Notes: a model not told the origin generated them from the sequence alone. 14,773 bases of DNA from Oehlia diaphana (GCA_003833135.1 QZLH01000070.1:51195-65967), one strand, 5' to 3'. Numbered from the stretch's first letter, positions 1-7,897 are shown. A program made the numbers and translations.

Positions 1-49
1 AAAAAAAAAAAAAAAAAAATTTTTTTTTTTTAAAAAAAAAAAAAAAAAA

Positions 50-85
<36 letters not shown>
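1..85. repeat. A/T homopolymer blocks
   Basis: The window opens with alternating homopolymers: A19, T12, A18, T6, A30. The blocks can pair with each other, so the stretch is hairpin-prone. It may be a true low-complexity tract or an assembly edge where long A/T runs were joined. Exact lengths should not be trusted. Confidence 0.9.
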
Positions 86-87
<2 letters not shown>

Positions 88-1619
88 TTCTCATTTACAC
101 AATTCGCATATGATTTATCTGAACAATATCAAATAATATATACTAACATGAAAAAGGATATATTTATACCAAATATAGCCAAGTTTCATACAAAATGGAT
201 TTATCACAATGGATTTGTTCCCTTCCAAGCAGAAAAAAAAATTGTAAGATGCAAAATCTCCGGATTTATTTATAATGGTTGTCGTCGTTTTACAAAGCCA
301 AACTATTCTTTTTTATATACCATTAACTTTTTGTGAACATGTATAATAATAACCACAATAAGTGATATGGTCCCAGATCAGTACGTGTTTGTGAGTTTTC
401 ACTGACAAATACGGATGAAATGTAAAATAATCCGAAAAAGCATGTGTTTTATTTATGTTATTTAAATTATAATAATCTCAAATATTGAGATTAGTCGTAA
501 TTTGCTTGGTTGAACTGATTTTGGTTAGATTGGTTATAATGTTATGTGCTTTGATATGTGCTTTGAACTTCATCTAACTTATTGATCGATCATGCGACGT
601 TTGATTGGTTACATGTATGCTAATAATATGAAATAAAGTAATAAAATTCATTTAAGTTTCGGAAGGACATCCTTACTCCACTTCCTTTTGTTTGTATGCC
701 AATAGTTTTTTATTACATAATACCATTGGGCGTAATTTTTATGCTGCAAATCATCAGTCGGTGGCTTCCAATAACAAATAACTTAGCCTTAACAATAGAA
801 TATATAGTTCACTTTTATAGTAATGTAATATCTTCCGAAATCCGTTGTCTATGTCTAACTTTTAAAGGCGTGTTCTATACGTATTTTGTGACACTTAATT
901 TATATATATGTGTGTGGCCTTGCAGCGCAGATGCGTATAAGGTTTAAACCCTTCCCTTTAATATTTATTTTAATTAAAGAATACTTATTAGTCTGCGTTT
1001 CTGAGATAATATAATATATGAATTAATAATATTCAATTATTAAAAGCAAAAGATTTTATCGTAATTTATGAAATATCATATGAAACAACTTTTTAAGTTC
1101 GGAAACATATTATATATTTTTTTTAAGTAAATTTTCTTTGCATAATTATTTCCCCATCGCGTTGATTCTAAATCCTTGATCTTTTTACTATTTCTCAATT
1201 TCCAACCGAAAAAAAAGTTAAAATGACGATTTCTTCGATTGCTTGAAAAAATATAAGAACCTGATATAGAAGGAATTTAAATACCTTTTATTAGCTTTTA
1301 AATTTAAAATATTTCTATCGACTTTTAATTCGAAAATTCTTTCCTTTATTGGTGAATTTTTTTGTGTAATATTTTTTAGAAAGAAAACTTATTTATTTAC
1401 AGCTTTCAAACTGCTCCTATATTAGGAAATACTTGAATGAAATAAACCTAGACGATCATACTATATTGGAAAGGGTATTGCAAACTCTGAGTTATTCCTG
1501 AGTATCGAATTTTATTATTCAGGTTGTTTCCTTGTTATTTTTTTTTAAAAATAAAAATATATATATATCGTTCTTAACTTTGTTAAATAAGGGCAGAAAA
1601 TTATTATTAACTACCTTTC
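86..1619. other. Gene-poor AT-rich stretch
   Basis: I see no convincing gene here. Small open frames at 148-336 (+) and 696-947 (+) have the Phe/Ile/Tyr/Leu/Asn-rich composition expected of chance translation in AT-rich DNA. The only clear local structure is a perfect 12-bp tandem duplication at 543-566 (unit TATGTGCTTTGA) and scattered A/T runs. The two frames are not annotated as genes because no TATA box, splice site or recognisable motif supports them. Confidence 0.6.
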
Positions 1620-1732
1620 GTTAACTGTTTGAGCCTAGAATTATCGGTCGACTACTCAACAATTTTAAGCCAAATTGAAACCTCCCGGCAAACGATTAAG
1701 AACTACTCTTACGACTTGTCTTCGTGTGAATA
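1620..1732 (+). other. GC-richer coding-like patch without a start codon
   Basis: This stretch is clearly richer in G+C than its surroundings. On the + strand it reads as about 40 sense codons (including LSVDYSTILSQIETSRQ) to a TAA, with many C-ending codons. There is no ATG in the open stretch. The minus strand also has a short protein-like reading across the same bases (including VVLNRLPGGFNLA), so the strand is not settled. It could be a decayed exon, a transposon scrap or chance. No family is recognised. Confidence 0.2.
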
Positions 1733-2750
1733 AATTATTTACAGGTCTAAAAAGAATATCAATGATTTGATTTAAAAAATGATTCGTTCCATTTCTTCTT
1801 TGACAAAAAAGTATCTCAATTTATTTAATATTAATATGACATTTAACTTTATGCAATCGTTAGAACGTAGTGACCGATACTTCATTTCCGTTTTCAGAAA
1901 TGTTAGCAATCGAAAGTTTTGATTATTTTACACCGAACACATCGAACACACCATGAACATATATATAAAGAATTATACGAACTATATATGCATGTATAAT
2001 TTTATATAAAACCTAATTTTATCATTTTTGAGTAAGAAAAAATAAGTTGAAAATGGAGATATTTATGCGAACACACATCGAACACAACACACTGAACAAG
2101 CGAACACGAGCAAATACAAGTAATAGCATATATGTAAATAATATATAATTTAATATATATATACATATATAAATATATATTTTATTGCATATTACTAAAA
2201 TACTACTAAAATATATTACTAAGTTTGAATTTTGTAGGATTTTTTTTTTCATTATTGGATATGTTCGATTCGTCAATACAGCAATAATAAATTTTTATTT
2301 CCGAAATCAAGCGTTATCATAAAATAATACTCTTTCTACGTTTAATATGCTTTCTTACGAACTGTTCTGTTGAAATATATGTATTTCACTCACTCTCAAA
2401 TTTTTCAGAAAAGCTTTAAATATGAAAAATAACAACCTGTTAAAATTCGATTGTCGTTAACGAGTTGTAAATCAAGTATTTTATAAAGAAAAAAATATGC
2501 AAACTTACGATGAGAGGGAACAATATTACCCATAAAAAATTATTAACATTTTTTATTAATTATAATTTATAATCACGTGTAATTTGAATGTACATTATCA
2601 CGTTCGTTAACTTAAAACTGTAATTCAATCATCTTTTTAATCACTTTTTTTTTGTATTTAAAGCTCGTATATATGCCAATAATAATATTTTAGAATTCTA
2701 AAACCGCTGTAGGCTTGTGTTACGCCATAAAAATAGATATATGATGTTTT
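1733..2750. other. AT-rich intergenic stretch with TA-rich tracts
   Basis: There is no supportable gene here. The stretch holds the CGAACAC cluster listed separately and irregular TA dinucleotide tracts around 2130-2185. One CACGTG hexamer lies at 2574-2579. An open frame on the minus strand (2022-2276) translates to Ile/Tyr/Leu strings made by the TA tract and is not a gene. The last 100 bases are the presumed upstream region of the gene at 2853. Confidence 0.6.
1934..2107. repeat. Clustered CGAACAC heptamers in two groups
   Basis: CGAACAC occurs at 1934, 1943, 2068, 2079 and 2101. The first group reads CGAACACATCGAACAC and the second CGAACACACATCGAACAC, so the pairing of two heptamers about 9-11 bases apart is itself repeated about 135 bases later. 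At the window's base composition about 0.2 occurrences per strand would be expected in 14.8 kb. It could be the remains of a short tandem repeat, element ends, or a binding-site cluster. Confidence 0.6.
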
Positions 2751-2752
2751 CT

Positions 2753-2760
2753 TATAAAAA
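2753..2760 (+). promoter_or_regulatory. Candidate TATA box
   Basis: TATAAAAA lies about 95 bases upstream of the ATG at 2853. In an AT-rich genome such octamers also occur by chance. The match to TATAWAWR-type boxes and the position before a coding frame make it a reasonable core promoter element. Confidence 0.35.
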
Positions 2761-2852
2761 CCCCTGAAAACCTCCTACACTGAAAAAAATATTTATCATT
2801 TTTGTCAATTCAATAATTTATAAATAATAAACACGAATACGTTACGTTAATC

Positions 2853-3308
2853 ATGAATAATAAGGATATTTCACAAAATAATTCAAATAAGATTATTTAT
2901 GAATCCGATTTCAATAATTTACAACAAATAGAGAACACGTATGTGCCAGTCACACCAGTCACACACTGCAAGAACGTTACGACCTCTGACCAACAACCCG
3001 TATCTAATGTCATTTCAAACAATAACGATACTATTTCTCCTGGTTATAATCATCAGCAATATGTTTCAAACAATATTCCTCACCATAACTATTGTCAATC
3101 CATTCCTAATAATACTACACCTTCGCAATTTTACCCACGATACATTAATCAAAATCCACCAAATCCACCACCTCAATTCAATATTTTTCCTCCACTTAAT
3201 TCATTTAACATAACTATTAATTCTCCTCAAACAAATATTATTGTCATTCCAGTAACTAATCCAGATATTAATATCAAATTCGAAACTTATTATAATTCGC
3301 AAACTTGA
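2853..3308 (+). CDS. Asn/Gln/Pro-rich low-complexity protein, paralogue 1
   Basis: Function is unknown and no characterised family is recognised. The 151-residue frame encodes about 30 Asn, 13 Gln and 18 Pro, a prion-like, probably disordered composition, with no signal peptide or membrane helix. Residues 92-134 form a distinct C-terminal block: QFY, NQNP, a proline run (PPNPPPQ), LNS, then INSPQT (122-127) and a short aliphatic strand ending IPV (132-134). The same block, and matching segments such as FNNL, SDQQ and SNN-P--Y-QS, recur in the protein at 5695-6198. Conservation at protein level between two diverged copies is the main evidence that this is a real gene. The ATG at 2853 is the first Met of the frame. 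A TATA-like box lies about 95 bases upstream and AATAAA lies 28 bases after the stop. No intron is needed. Expression and role cannot be inferred. Confidence 0.7.
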   Translation: MNNKDISQNNSNKIIYESDFNNLQQIENTYVPVTPVTHCKNVTTSDQQPVSNVISNNNDTISPGYNHQQYVSNNIPHHNYCQSIPNNTTPSQFYPRYINQNPPNPPPQFNIFPPLNSFNITINSPQTNIIVIPVTNPDINIKFETYYNSQT

Positions 3309-3335
3309 TTTCAACATTATATTCTTTTATTTTTT

Positions 3336-3341
3336 AATAAA
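3336..3341 (+). terminator. Polyadenylation signal candidate
   Basis: AATAAA lies 28 bases downstream of the TGA stop of the gene at 2853. It is the canonical eukaryotic hexamer but is common by chance in such AT-rich DNA. Confidence 0.35.
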
Positions 3342-3870
3342 TCAATATGATGTTATAATTAAGATTTATCCATATTCTATTCTATATTATCCTTTATTTG
3401 TTTTCATATTTATTTATTATTTTTTTTTTTTCATATTCTGTACTTTATTTCTTACATTAATTAAATTAATTAAATACATTTCCTAAAATTTTTGATTATT
3501 TTAGTTCGTAAATTTTTGTAAGAAATTAAATAGAAGTAAAGTTTACATGCCAGTGTGCACATAATATAGAATTTTACATATATAATAAATATTTTTTCTA
3601 CGCAAATTTTTTTCTTTTTTTTTTTTATGCACGTTCCTTTAATAGAGTGAATAATTATTTAAGATATGAAAGGTGGTTGGCACTCTAAAGAAACTCAATG
3701 AATCATAAATGACGAGGAAAGAAAAAAGGGTCATATATAAATTACTTTAAAACCGTCAGTATAACTTTATAAATTAAATAAAGTTTTATGTACTCGTTCA
3801 TTTACAGATGCAAAATCAAACTTTAACCTCCTTTATTATTACAGTTTTTCAAAAATACATTTAAATGGCT
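3342..3870. other. AT-rich 3' flank and intergenic DNA
   Basis: Poly-T and poly-A runs (for example around 3419-3431 and 3607-3626) and TA-rich sequence. I see no gene, RNA or clear repeat here. Confidence 0.6.
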
Positions 3871-3984
3871 ACGGTACGTTTCACCGAATTCTACTTTACT
3901 GAAGTAAATTTTGTCGTATTGCCTAAAATCATTCGACCAAAATATATTACCGAAATCTGTGATATTTTACTGAAATAGTACCGT
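3871..3984. mobile_element. Small inverted-repeat element with ACGGTAC / GTACCGT ends
   Basis: A perfect 7-bp inverted repeat (ACGGTAC at 3871-3877, GTACCGT at 3978-3984) bounds 114 bp. With one gap the match extends inward to ACGGTAC-TTTCA. Inside, a module is repeated directly: CACCGAA followed by TTTACTGAA near 3882-3903, and TACCGAA followed by TTTACTGAA near 3949-3975. This fits a tiny MITE or a decayed tandem repeat. No convincing target-site duplication is seen. Confidence 0.4.
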
Positions 3985-3995
3985 TAATAATCTGA

Positions 3996-4172
3996 AAAAA
4001 AGAATTAAAAATACTTATAGAAAATGGAAATGCAGTGGGGTGTGACGGTTGTGACAAAAAATATCACGTGATTTTTCGTGCCGGACGAACTGCGCCACAT
4101 GTGATAAACATTTTCCTTGATAATATTTGTGAAAGAATCTGTACTTACTATTTACTAACCAATTTAGATTAA
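3996..4172 (+). pseudogene. Possible broken Cys-rich (zinc-finger-like) gene fragment
   Basis: An open frame without a Met encodes a block with CDGCDKKYH (from 4041), resembling the Cys-x2-Cys-Asp...Tyr-His part of PHD-type or other treble-clef zinc fingers. A second frame (4064-4120) encodes SCRTNC followed by ATCDKHFP, which has another Cys-x3-Cys-x2-Cys cluster. The two Cys clusters are in different frames. They would be brought into one frame by a single-base length difference in the A6 run at 4056-4061, so this is either a frameshifted relic or a homopolymer sequencing error. The frameshift region contains the palindrome ATCACGTGAT (4063-4072). A possible 3' acceptor (TAG at 4018-4020) precedes the block. 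No complete domain is present and Cys-rich patterns can arise by chance. Confidence 0.3.
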
Positions 4173-4222
4173 ATAATTATACCCTCATACATCCTAGTTT
4201 TTATTGATAATTTTTTTTTCAG

Positions 4223-4325
4223 TTTAATTGAAATGAAATATCCATCGAATGGCAAAAAAAGAGGAAGGATTGTGCGTAATGAACTTCCTAATAATATTTC
4301 TTTGAAGTGCTTTGCAGCAGGCTAA
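4223..4325 (+). other. Possible 3'-terminal exon downstream of the Cys-rich fragment
   Basis: A strong acceptor-like site (T9 then CAG, ending at 4222) is followed by an open frame with ATG at 4233 and stop at 4323-4325. It encodes 30 residues including SNGKKRGRIVRNELPNN, a basic and non-random-looking composition. A CTAAC branch-like sequence lies at 4155-4159, rather far from the acceptor for a fungal intron. This could be the last exon of the same decayed gene as 3996-4172. No family is recognised. Confidence 0.25.
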
Positions 4326-4620
4326 ACAGGTTTATATGATAAGAGAAAATATTTATAATATAGGTTCAATTATCGTATTGTTAAGAGAACCTGAATTTGG
4401 AATTCATTGACGCTAATGAGATGATCATCTCTTAACCGCACTTTTAAGGTCTCATTATAAATTAATCTTGAGTAAACCTTTTTGACACAAAAACGGGTTT
4501 ATTTAATAATTATTATAAAATGGCAATGCTTACTTCTAAAAAATATAAATCAAGAAAGGATCAATTAATTTTCTAAACTTTATTATTATTATTAAGTTGA
4601 CTAAATAAGTCGAATAAATT

Positions 4621-5323
4621 AATTAGAAACACGATTTGCACGCCTGCATATATAAATTTTAACTAGTAATTGTATCATTTAAAATCAAACCTCCCCAGCA
4701 GATCTGCATTTATTAATAGAATAGCTCAGGAATAAAGTCCATTTTAGTTCTTATTACTCCGTCATAAATGCATGATTTTGTCACATAGATATTAATAAGG
4801 TTTTGAATCATGTTTATCACCGCCTTTTATTACACAATCACGCATGGAATGACTGGAATGTGTGAATCCGCCCACATATAATTATTTTTATTGTAGCATA
4901 CCCTTACAGTACTGTACATAAAACAGATTTTCATAAATATTTATCGAATTTTTCTTAAAAAAAAAAAAGAAAAAAGAAAAATTAACGTAGTAATTATCTT
5001 ACGTAATATTATATTGTATTATTAAGAAAGTTAAGTTTCGTTTATTTATCTAACTTTAGAGTTTTTAGTTCGAAACGCTAAAACTTTAAAAATTAAGCCG
5101 TTATACAATATTTGGAGAAAAAGACGTTTTGGACGTTTTTATTCATTAATAAAAATTATGTTAAAATTGCCGGAAAGCATTGTGTACTGTAATTTCATTA
5201 ATTTCATTCATTAGTTCTGTCACACTTTTAATTATGGTCATTCATAGTGAGATTAAGTTAATTACGACAATTCACGAAATATTCTCACTGTCGATTTCGA
5301 AGTAACACATAATTCCAAAGTTA
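4621..5323. repeat. Diverged dispersed repeat, copy A
   Basis: Five anchors occur in the same order and orientation here and at 12046-12608. They begin at 4621 (AATTAG..ACACGA.TTG), 4810 (29 bases, 25 identical), 4931 (18 bases, 17 identical), 5197 (45 bases, 39 identical) and 5292 (CGAAGTAACA...CAAAGTTA). Spacing between anchors differs because of insertions and deletions, including an A-rich tract near 4960 in this copy. This is an old duplicated or transposed segment. The minus strand is protein-like in places (see the relic at 4659-4877). Confidence 0.6.
4659..4877 (-). pseudogene. Minus-strand coding-like relic with paired TAA stops
   Basis: Read from 4877 to 4659 the minus strand is a 73-codon frame that starts ATG (MWADSHIPVIPCVIV) and ends in TAA. 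It is interrupted by two TAA-TAA pairs (4832-4827 and 4715-4710). The sense parts include KAVINMIQNLINIYV and MQICWGGLILNDTITS. In the aligned copy B (12176-12204) the position of the first TAA is CAA, so at least that stop is explainable as C to T. The frame is protein-like, but no family is recognised and conservation of the frame in copy B is weak. Treat it as a possible decayed coding part of the dispersed repeat. Confidence 0.25.
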
Positions 5324-5684
5324 GTAGGTTATTTACTTATGTGTTTTTATAATCGTGCTAAAATAAATTCTGAATAGTTTATTGGTTTTACGCCATGACT
5401 GCTGTTGGCTATTATTTGCGGATAGACAGTCTTGCCTCAATGAAATCCGGAAAAAAATAAAACTTTTAGTTAATTACAACTTCAAACACAATAAACCTAC
5501 GAACAATTAAAAAAAATTTTCACCAATTATACAAATTTTCGTGAATAATTTCATTTATGGAAACTTATGAAAGCATGAAAGCAAAGCATGAAAGCAAAGC
5601 TTCCCAAAAAATTTTAATGATAGAAGTTGGCTTTAATTTGTTCAAAATTGCCTGGTTACACAACATTGAAATATACAAATAAAA
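5324..5684. other. Upstream region of paralogue 2
   Basis: No firm gene. A 21-residue frame at 5395-5460 (+; MTAVGYYLRIDSLASMKSGKK) sits in a locally GC-richer patch, and the minus strand of the same patch is also open, including CLSANNSQQQSWRKTNK. Either could be an exon scrap. The 13-bp tandem repeat at 5573-5600 lies about 100 bases before the downstream start codon. Confidence 0.4.
5573..5600. repeat. 13-bp tandem repeat
   Basis: GCATGAAAGCAAA is present twice in direct succession (5573-5585, 5586-5598), followed by the first two bases of a third unit, GC. It lies in the presumed promoter or leader of the gene at 5695 and carries ATG triplets that would act as upstream starts if transcribed. 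Confidence 0.85.
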
Positions 5685-5693
5685 ATGCGATGA
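5685..5693 (+). promoter_or_regulatory. Two-codon upstream ORF (Met-Arg-stop)
   Basis: ATG CGA TGA ends one base before the ATG at 5695. If the transcript starts further upstream, this minimal uORF would be read before the main start and could lower translation or require reinitiation. Whether it is in the mRNA is unknown. Confidence 0.4.
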
Positions 5694-5694
5694 A

Positions 5695-6198
5695 ATGTTT
5701 GTTCTTCATCATATAAACAAAAATACGAATAATAATTTTAATAATTTATCTCAAGTAGCTGTTACTCAAGCTACACCTACCCCAGCCACATATAACAATT
5801 CTGATCAGCAATCTATGCCGAATAATAACGGCGTTTTTGTTCCCTCTAATACTAATAATTATCAATGTGATATTTCAAACAATATTCCTAATAATCAATA
5901 TCAATGTACTTCGACTAATAATAACGTTACTTTTCATCAGCAAAATATCACCTCAAATAATACTCCTGATCGTAATTATCAACAATCCACATCCGACAAC
6001 GCTTCACCTCCGCAATTTTACCACAATCAAAATCCATATAATCTACCTCAATATAATGTTTCTCCTCTGCTTAACTCACTTGGCATAAATATTAATTCTC
6101 CTCAGACGACTATTATTATTATACCAGTGAGTAGTTCGGAAATTCAAAATCGACTCCTGCAAGATCTAAATCATTCTTCCTCAAAAATTAACTCGTAA
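5695..6198 (+). CDS. Asn/Gln-rich low-complexity protein, paralogue 2
   Basis: Function is unknown. The 167-residue frame has about 37 Asn and 17 Gln (32 percent together) and is probably disordered. It carries the same C-terminal block as the gene at 2853: QFY (107-109), NQNP, PQYN, LNS, INSPQT (133-138) and an Ile-rich strand ending IPV (143-145). From QFY to the end of the block about 28 of 46 aligned residues match paralogue 1. Both also share FNNL and SDQQ near the N-terminus. An SNN(I/T)P...Y.Q(S/C) unit is present twice here (about 61-72 and 87-98) and once in paralogue 1, suggesting internal duplication or loss. The copies are on the same strand, about 2.4 kb apart, and their flanks show no obvious similarity. 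The first in-frame Met was chosen. A two-codon uORF sits just upstream. The stop codon lies inside the small palindrome CTCGTAAACGAG (6192-6203). Confidence 0.7.
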   Translation: MFVLHHINKNTNNNFNNLSQVAVTQATPTPATYNNSDQQSMPNNNGVFVPSNTNNYQCDISNNIPNNQYQCTSTNNNVTFHQQNITSNNTPDRNYQQSTSDNASPPQFYHNQNPYNLPQYNVSPLLNSLGININSPQTTIIIIPVSSSEIQNRLLQDLNHSSSKINS

Positions 6199-6394
6199 AC
6201 GAGTGAGTGATACAGAAAGTTGTGGAGTCCGGTTGGTCAAATGAGTGGAGTATAGTCATGTGAAGTATTACAAAAATGCGATTTGTGAACCTACTATGTA
6301 ATATACTGTATAACAAAAAAACTATTGTACGTGCTACACTTTTTAACAATATGCTATAATTGTTAAATTATAAATTGTAATAATACTTATGTTT

Positions 6395-6400
6395 ATTAAA
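6395..6400 (+). terminator. Polyadenylation signal candidate
   Basis: ATTAAA, the common variant of AATAAA, lies about 200 bases after the stop of the gene at 5695 and is followed by AT-rich and T-rich sequence. Chance occurrence is likely in this composition. Confidence 0.2.
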
Positions 6401-6933
6401 GCTTGAAACGCATTTTTTTTGTTCTTAAATTGTTATTTAAATTATTGAGCTGAAATTTTTGCATTTTTTAACGTCTATGGCAAATACTAATTTTGGTTGT
6501 GAATATATATAAATAACATAATAAAAAAAAAATTTTAATTATAATTGGATTGTAACTCTTTTTTTTAATTAAAAAATTAACTTAACATAAAATTGTTATA
6601 TTGTGTACTCCATATATTTAAAAGATTTACATTATTAGTGTAACGTACTCAACACCTTTTAGCACCGTAAACTCGTTTCAACATTAATGAATCTTCATAT
6701 CAAGATTTATGTATGATTTCAGTTCATGTAGGATTTATCTATATTAATATAAACACAATTTCTTATAGTATATAAATAAAAAAGGATTTTTTTTTTATAG
6801 AGATTAATTGTTTAGTAGTAATTAATATCCGATCAAATTCAAATAAAAAAAAATCATTTTGCGTAATAAATCAAATTAATTGGCCGTTTTATTATTTTTA
6901 ACATCAATTTCCTTTCGATGAAATGCATTCGGC
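6401..6933. other. AT-rich intergenic stretch
   Basis: Poly-A/T runs only. I see no gene, RNA gene or clear repeat between the paralogue 2 transcript end and the inverted-repeat element at 6934. Confidence 0.6.
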
Positions 6934-7092
6934 AATAGTGATACAGTTCGTTTCATATAGTGCAGATTTCTATCATCCGTGGATTCGGATATCCGTTAGT
7001 ACTGTATTAGGATATTGTGAATTGTCTATCGGATATCCGGATCAAGGATACGGATTGATGGATGGAGGATATCCGCGGATTGTATCACTATT
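6934..7092. mobile_element. MITE-like element with AATAGTGATACA ends and GGATATCC core repeats
   Basis: Left end 6934-6950 and right end 7076-7092 are inverted repeats of 17 bases with 15 matches, the outer 12 (AATAGTGATACA) perfect. The 159-bp element contains CGGATATCCG at 6986-6995 and 7030-7039, GGATATCC at 7067-7074 and the overlapping palindrome ATCCGCGGAT at 7071-7080. It is GC-richer than its surroundings. The flanks (CGGC on the left, TGGCC on the right) hint that the inverted repeat once extended further out. A 70-codon open frame across it is a by-product of the repeat. It is too short to encode a transposase and is therefore non-autonomous. Confidence 0.65.
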
Positions 7093-7286
7093 TGGCCCAG
7101 CAAAAATTTCTACACACCTGCTTGCCATACGTTGAAAATCAATTCAAAATCTCACATTTACTACCTAGCTTTTTTATTAAAAGATTTTTTTTTTAAAAGT
7201 TATCTATTATCAAAAGCAAAATTTTATATTGATGAATTAAATTTATTTATTTATTATTGTTATTACTATTAGTTTGATAATTAGAG

Positions 7287-7307
7287 TTCTTAATTCGTAA
7301 TTAAGAA
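7287..7307. repeat. Perfect 9-bp palindrome with 3-base loop
   Basis: TTCTTAATT, CGT, AATTAAGAA: a perfect hairpin or cruciform 23 bases before the first ATG of the decayed frame at 7331. It has no T-run termination context. It could be an element end or a chance palindrome. Confidence 0.6.
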
Positions 7308-7330
7308 AAAATTGTTTCTAAATCTAATTA

Positions 7331-7897
7331 ATGCGGATTAGGTACGATATAGATAGAACATATGCCATAATGACGTGATGTCATGTTGAATACCGTAATA
7401 GTAAAAAAAAATTCATGTCAATAATTATTTCACGGATTTTAGACGACATCCATTGTCAGTTTTTATCACATCGTAATAAGGAATATAGCAAGAAGTAATA
7501 AATTAGACATTTTATCAATTCAACTGATGATCGTACTAGTGGGTCGCTAATGGATTTCACCAACGTTAAACTATTATTAAAGGTAGTCGAGGCGCCACTA
7601 AGCTTTTATGATCATCTTATTAAAAGTAATATGATCAATTTTGAGAATGCCAGCTTAAGTTTATTTAGACAGTATAAAGATATTGATTGTGATATGTTAC
7701 TGTGATCTTACTGATCTGCAAATGAATCGTCTACGCTCCCAGTCTACAACGCCTAAGGTTAGAGTCGACCGCAATGTATTCAAGCTCCATACAAATTGGT
7801 AGGCCACTATACAGTGGTAGGTGTCCCCGTCGACACCTTTATATCTCATTCGGGTACCAAGATGTATCTTGCAGCTAATTTTAGATCACGTGATTAA
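7331..7897 (+). pseudogene. Decayed protein-coding gene with seven internal stops in one frame
   Basis: A single frame runs from ATG (7331) to TAA (7895-7897), 188 codons before the final stop. It has internal stops at 7376 (TGA), 7496 and 7499 (TAA), 7703 and 7712 (TGA), 7754 (TAA) and 7760 (TAG). Between the stops it is protein-like and stays in one frame: RILDDIHCQFLSHRNKEY, then 67 open codons (7502-7702) including DFTNVKLLLKVVEAPLSFYD and LSLFRQYKDIDCD, and a tail with GVPVDTFISHSGTKMYLAAN. G+C reaches about 43 percent at 7741-7800, well above the window average. All seven stops are one C-to-T step from CGA, CAA or CAG, so point mutation rather than indels seems to have killed it. The tail ends in a TCACGTGA palindrome, and a MITE-like element begins seven bases after the stop. 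No family is recognised. It may be a host gene fragment or a transposon-borne gene. Confidence 0.5.

Noticed and set aside
148..336. 62-codon + frame near the left end
   Set aside because: AT-driven composition, no promoter or homology clue, and such lengths arise by chance at this GC.
696..947. 83-codon + frame, hydrophobic
   Set aside because: Phe/Ile/Tyr/Leu-rich as expected for chance translation. No motif, and the 3' half runs into a TA tract.
2022..2276. 84-codon minus frame
   Set aside because: Its Ile/Tyr strings are the translation of a TA-rich tract and its other residues come from the CGAACAC cluster.
3871..3984. Tn-like insertion with target duplication
   Set aside because: The inverted ends are real, but no flanking direct duplication could be found, so only a tentative element is listed.
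6923..7135. 70-codon + frame with Gly/Tyr/Pro
   Set aside because: It spans the GGATATCC MITE almost exactly, so the composition comes from the repeat.
7805..7838. Two adjacent hairpins, CCACTATACAGTGG and AGGTGTC...GACACCT
   Set aside because: They lie inside the protein-like tail of the decayed frame (encoding HYTVVGVPVDT), which explains the sequence without invoking a structured RNA.
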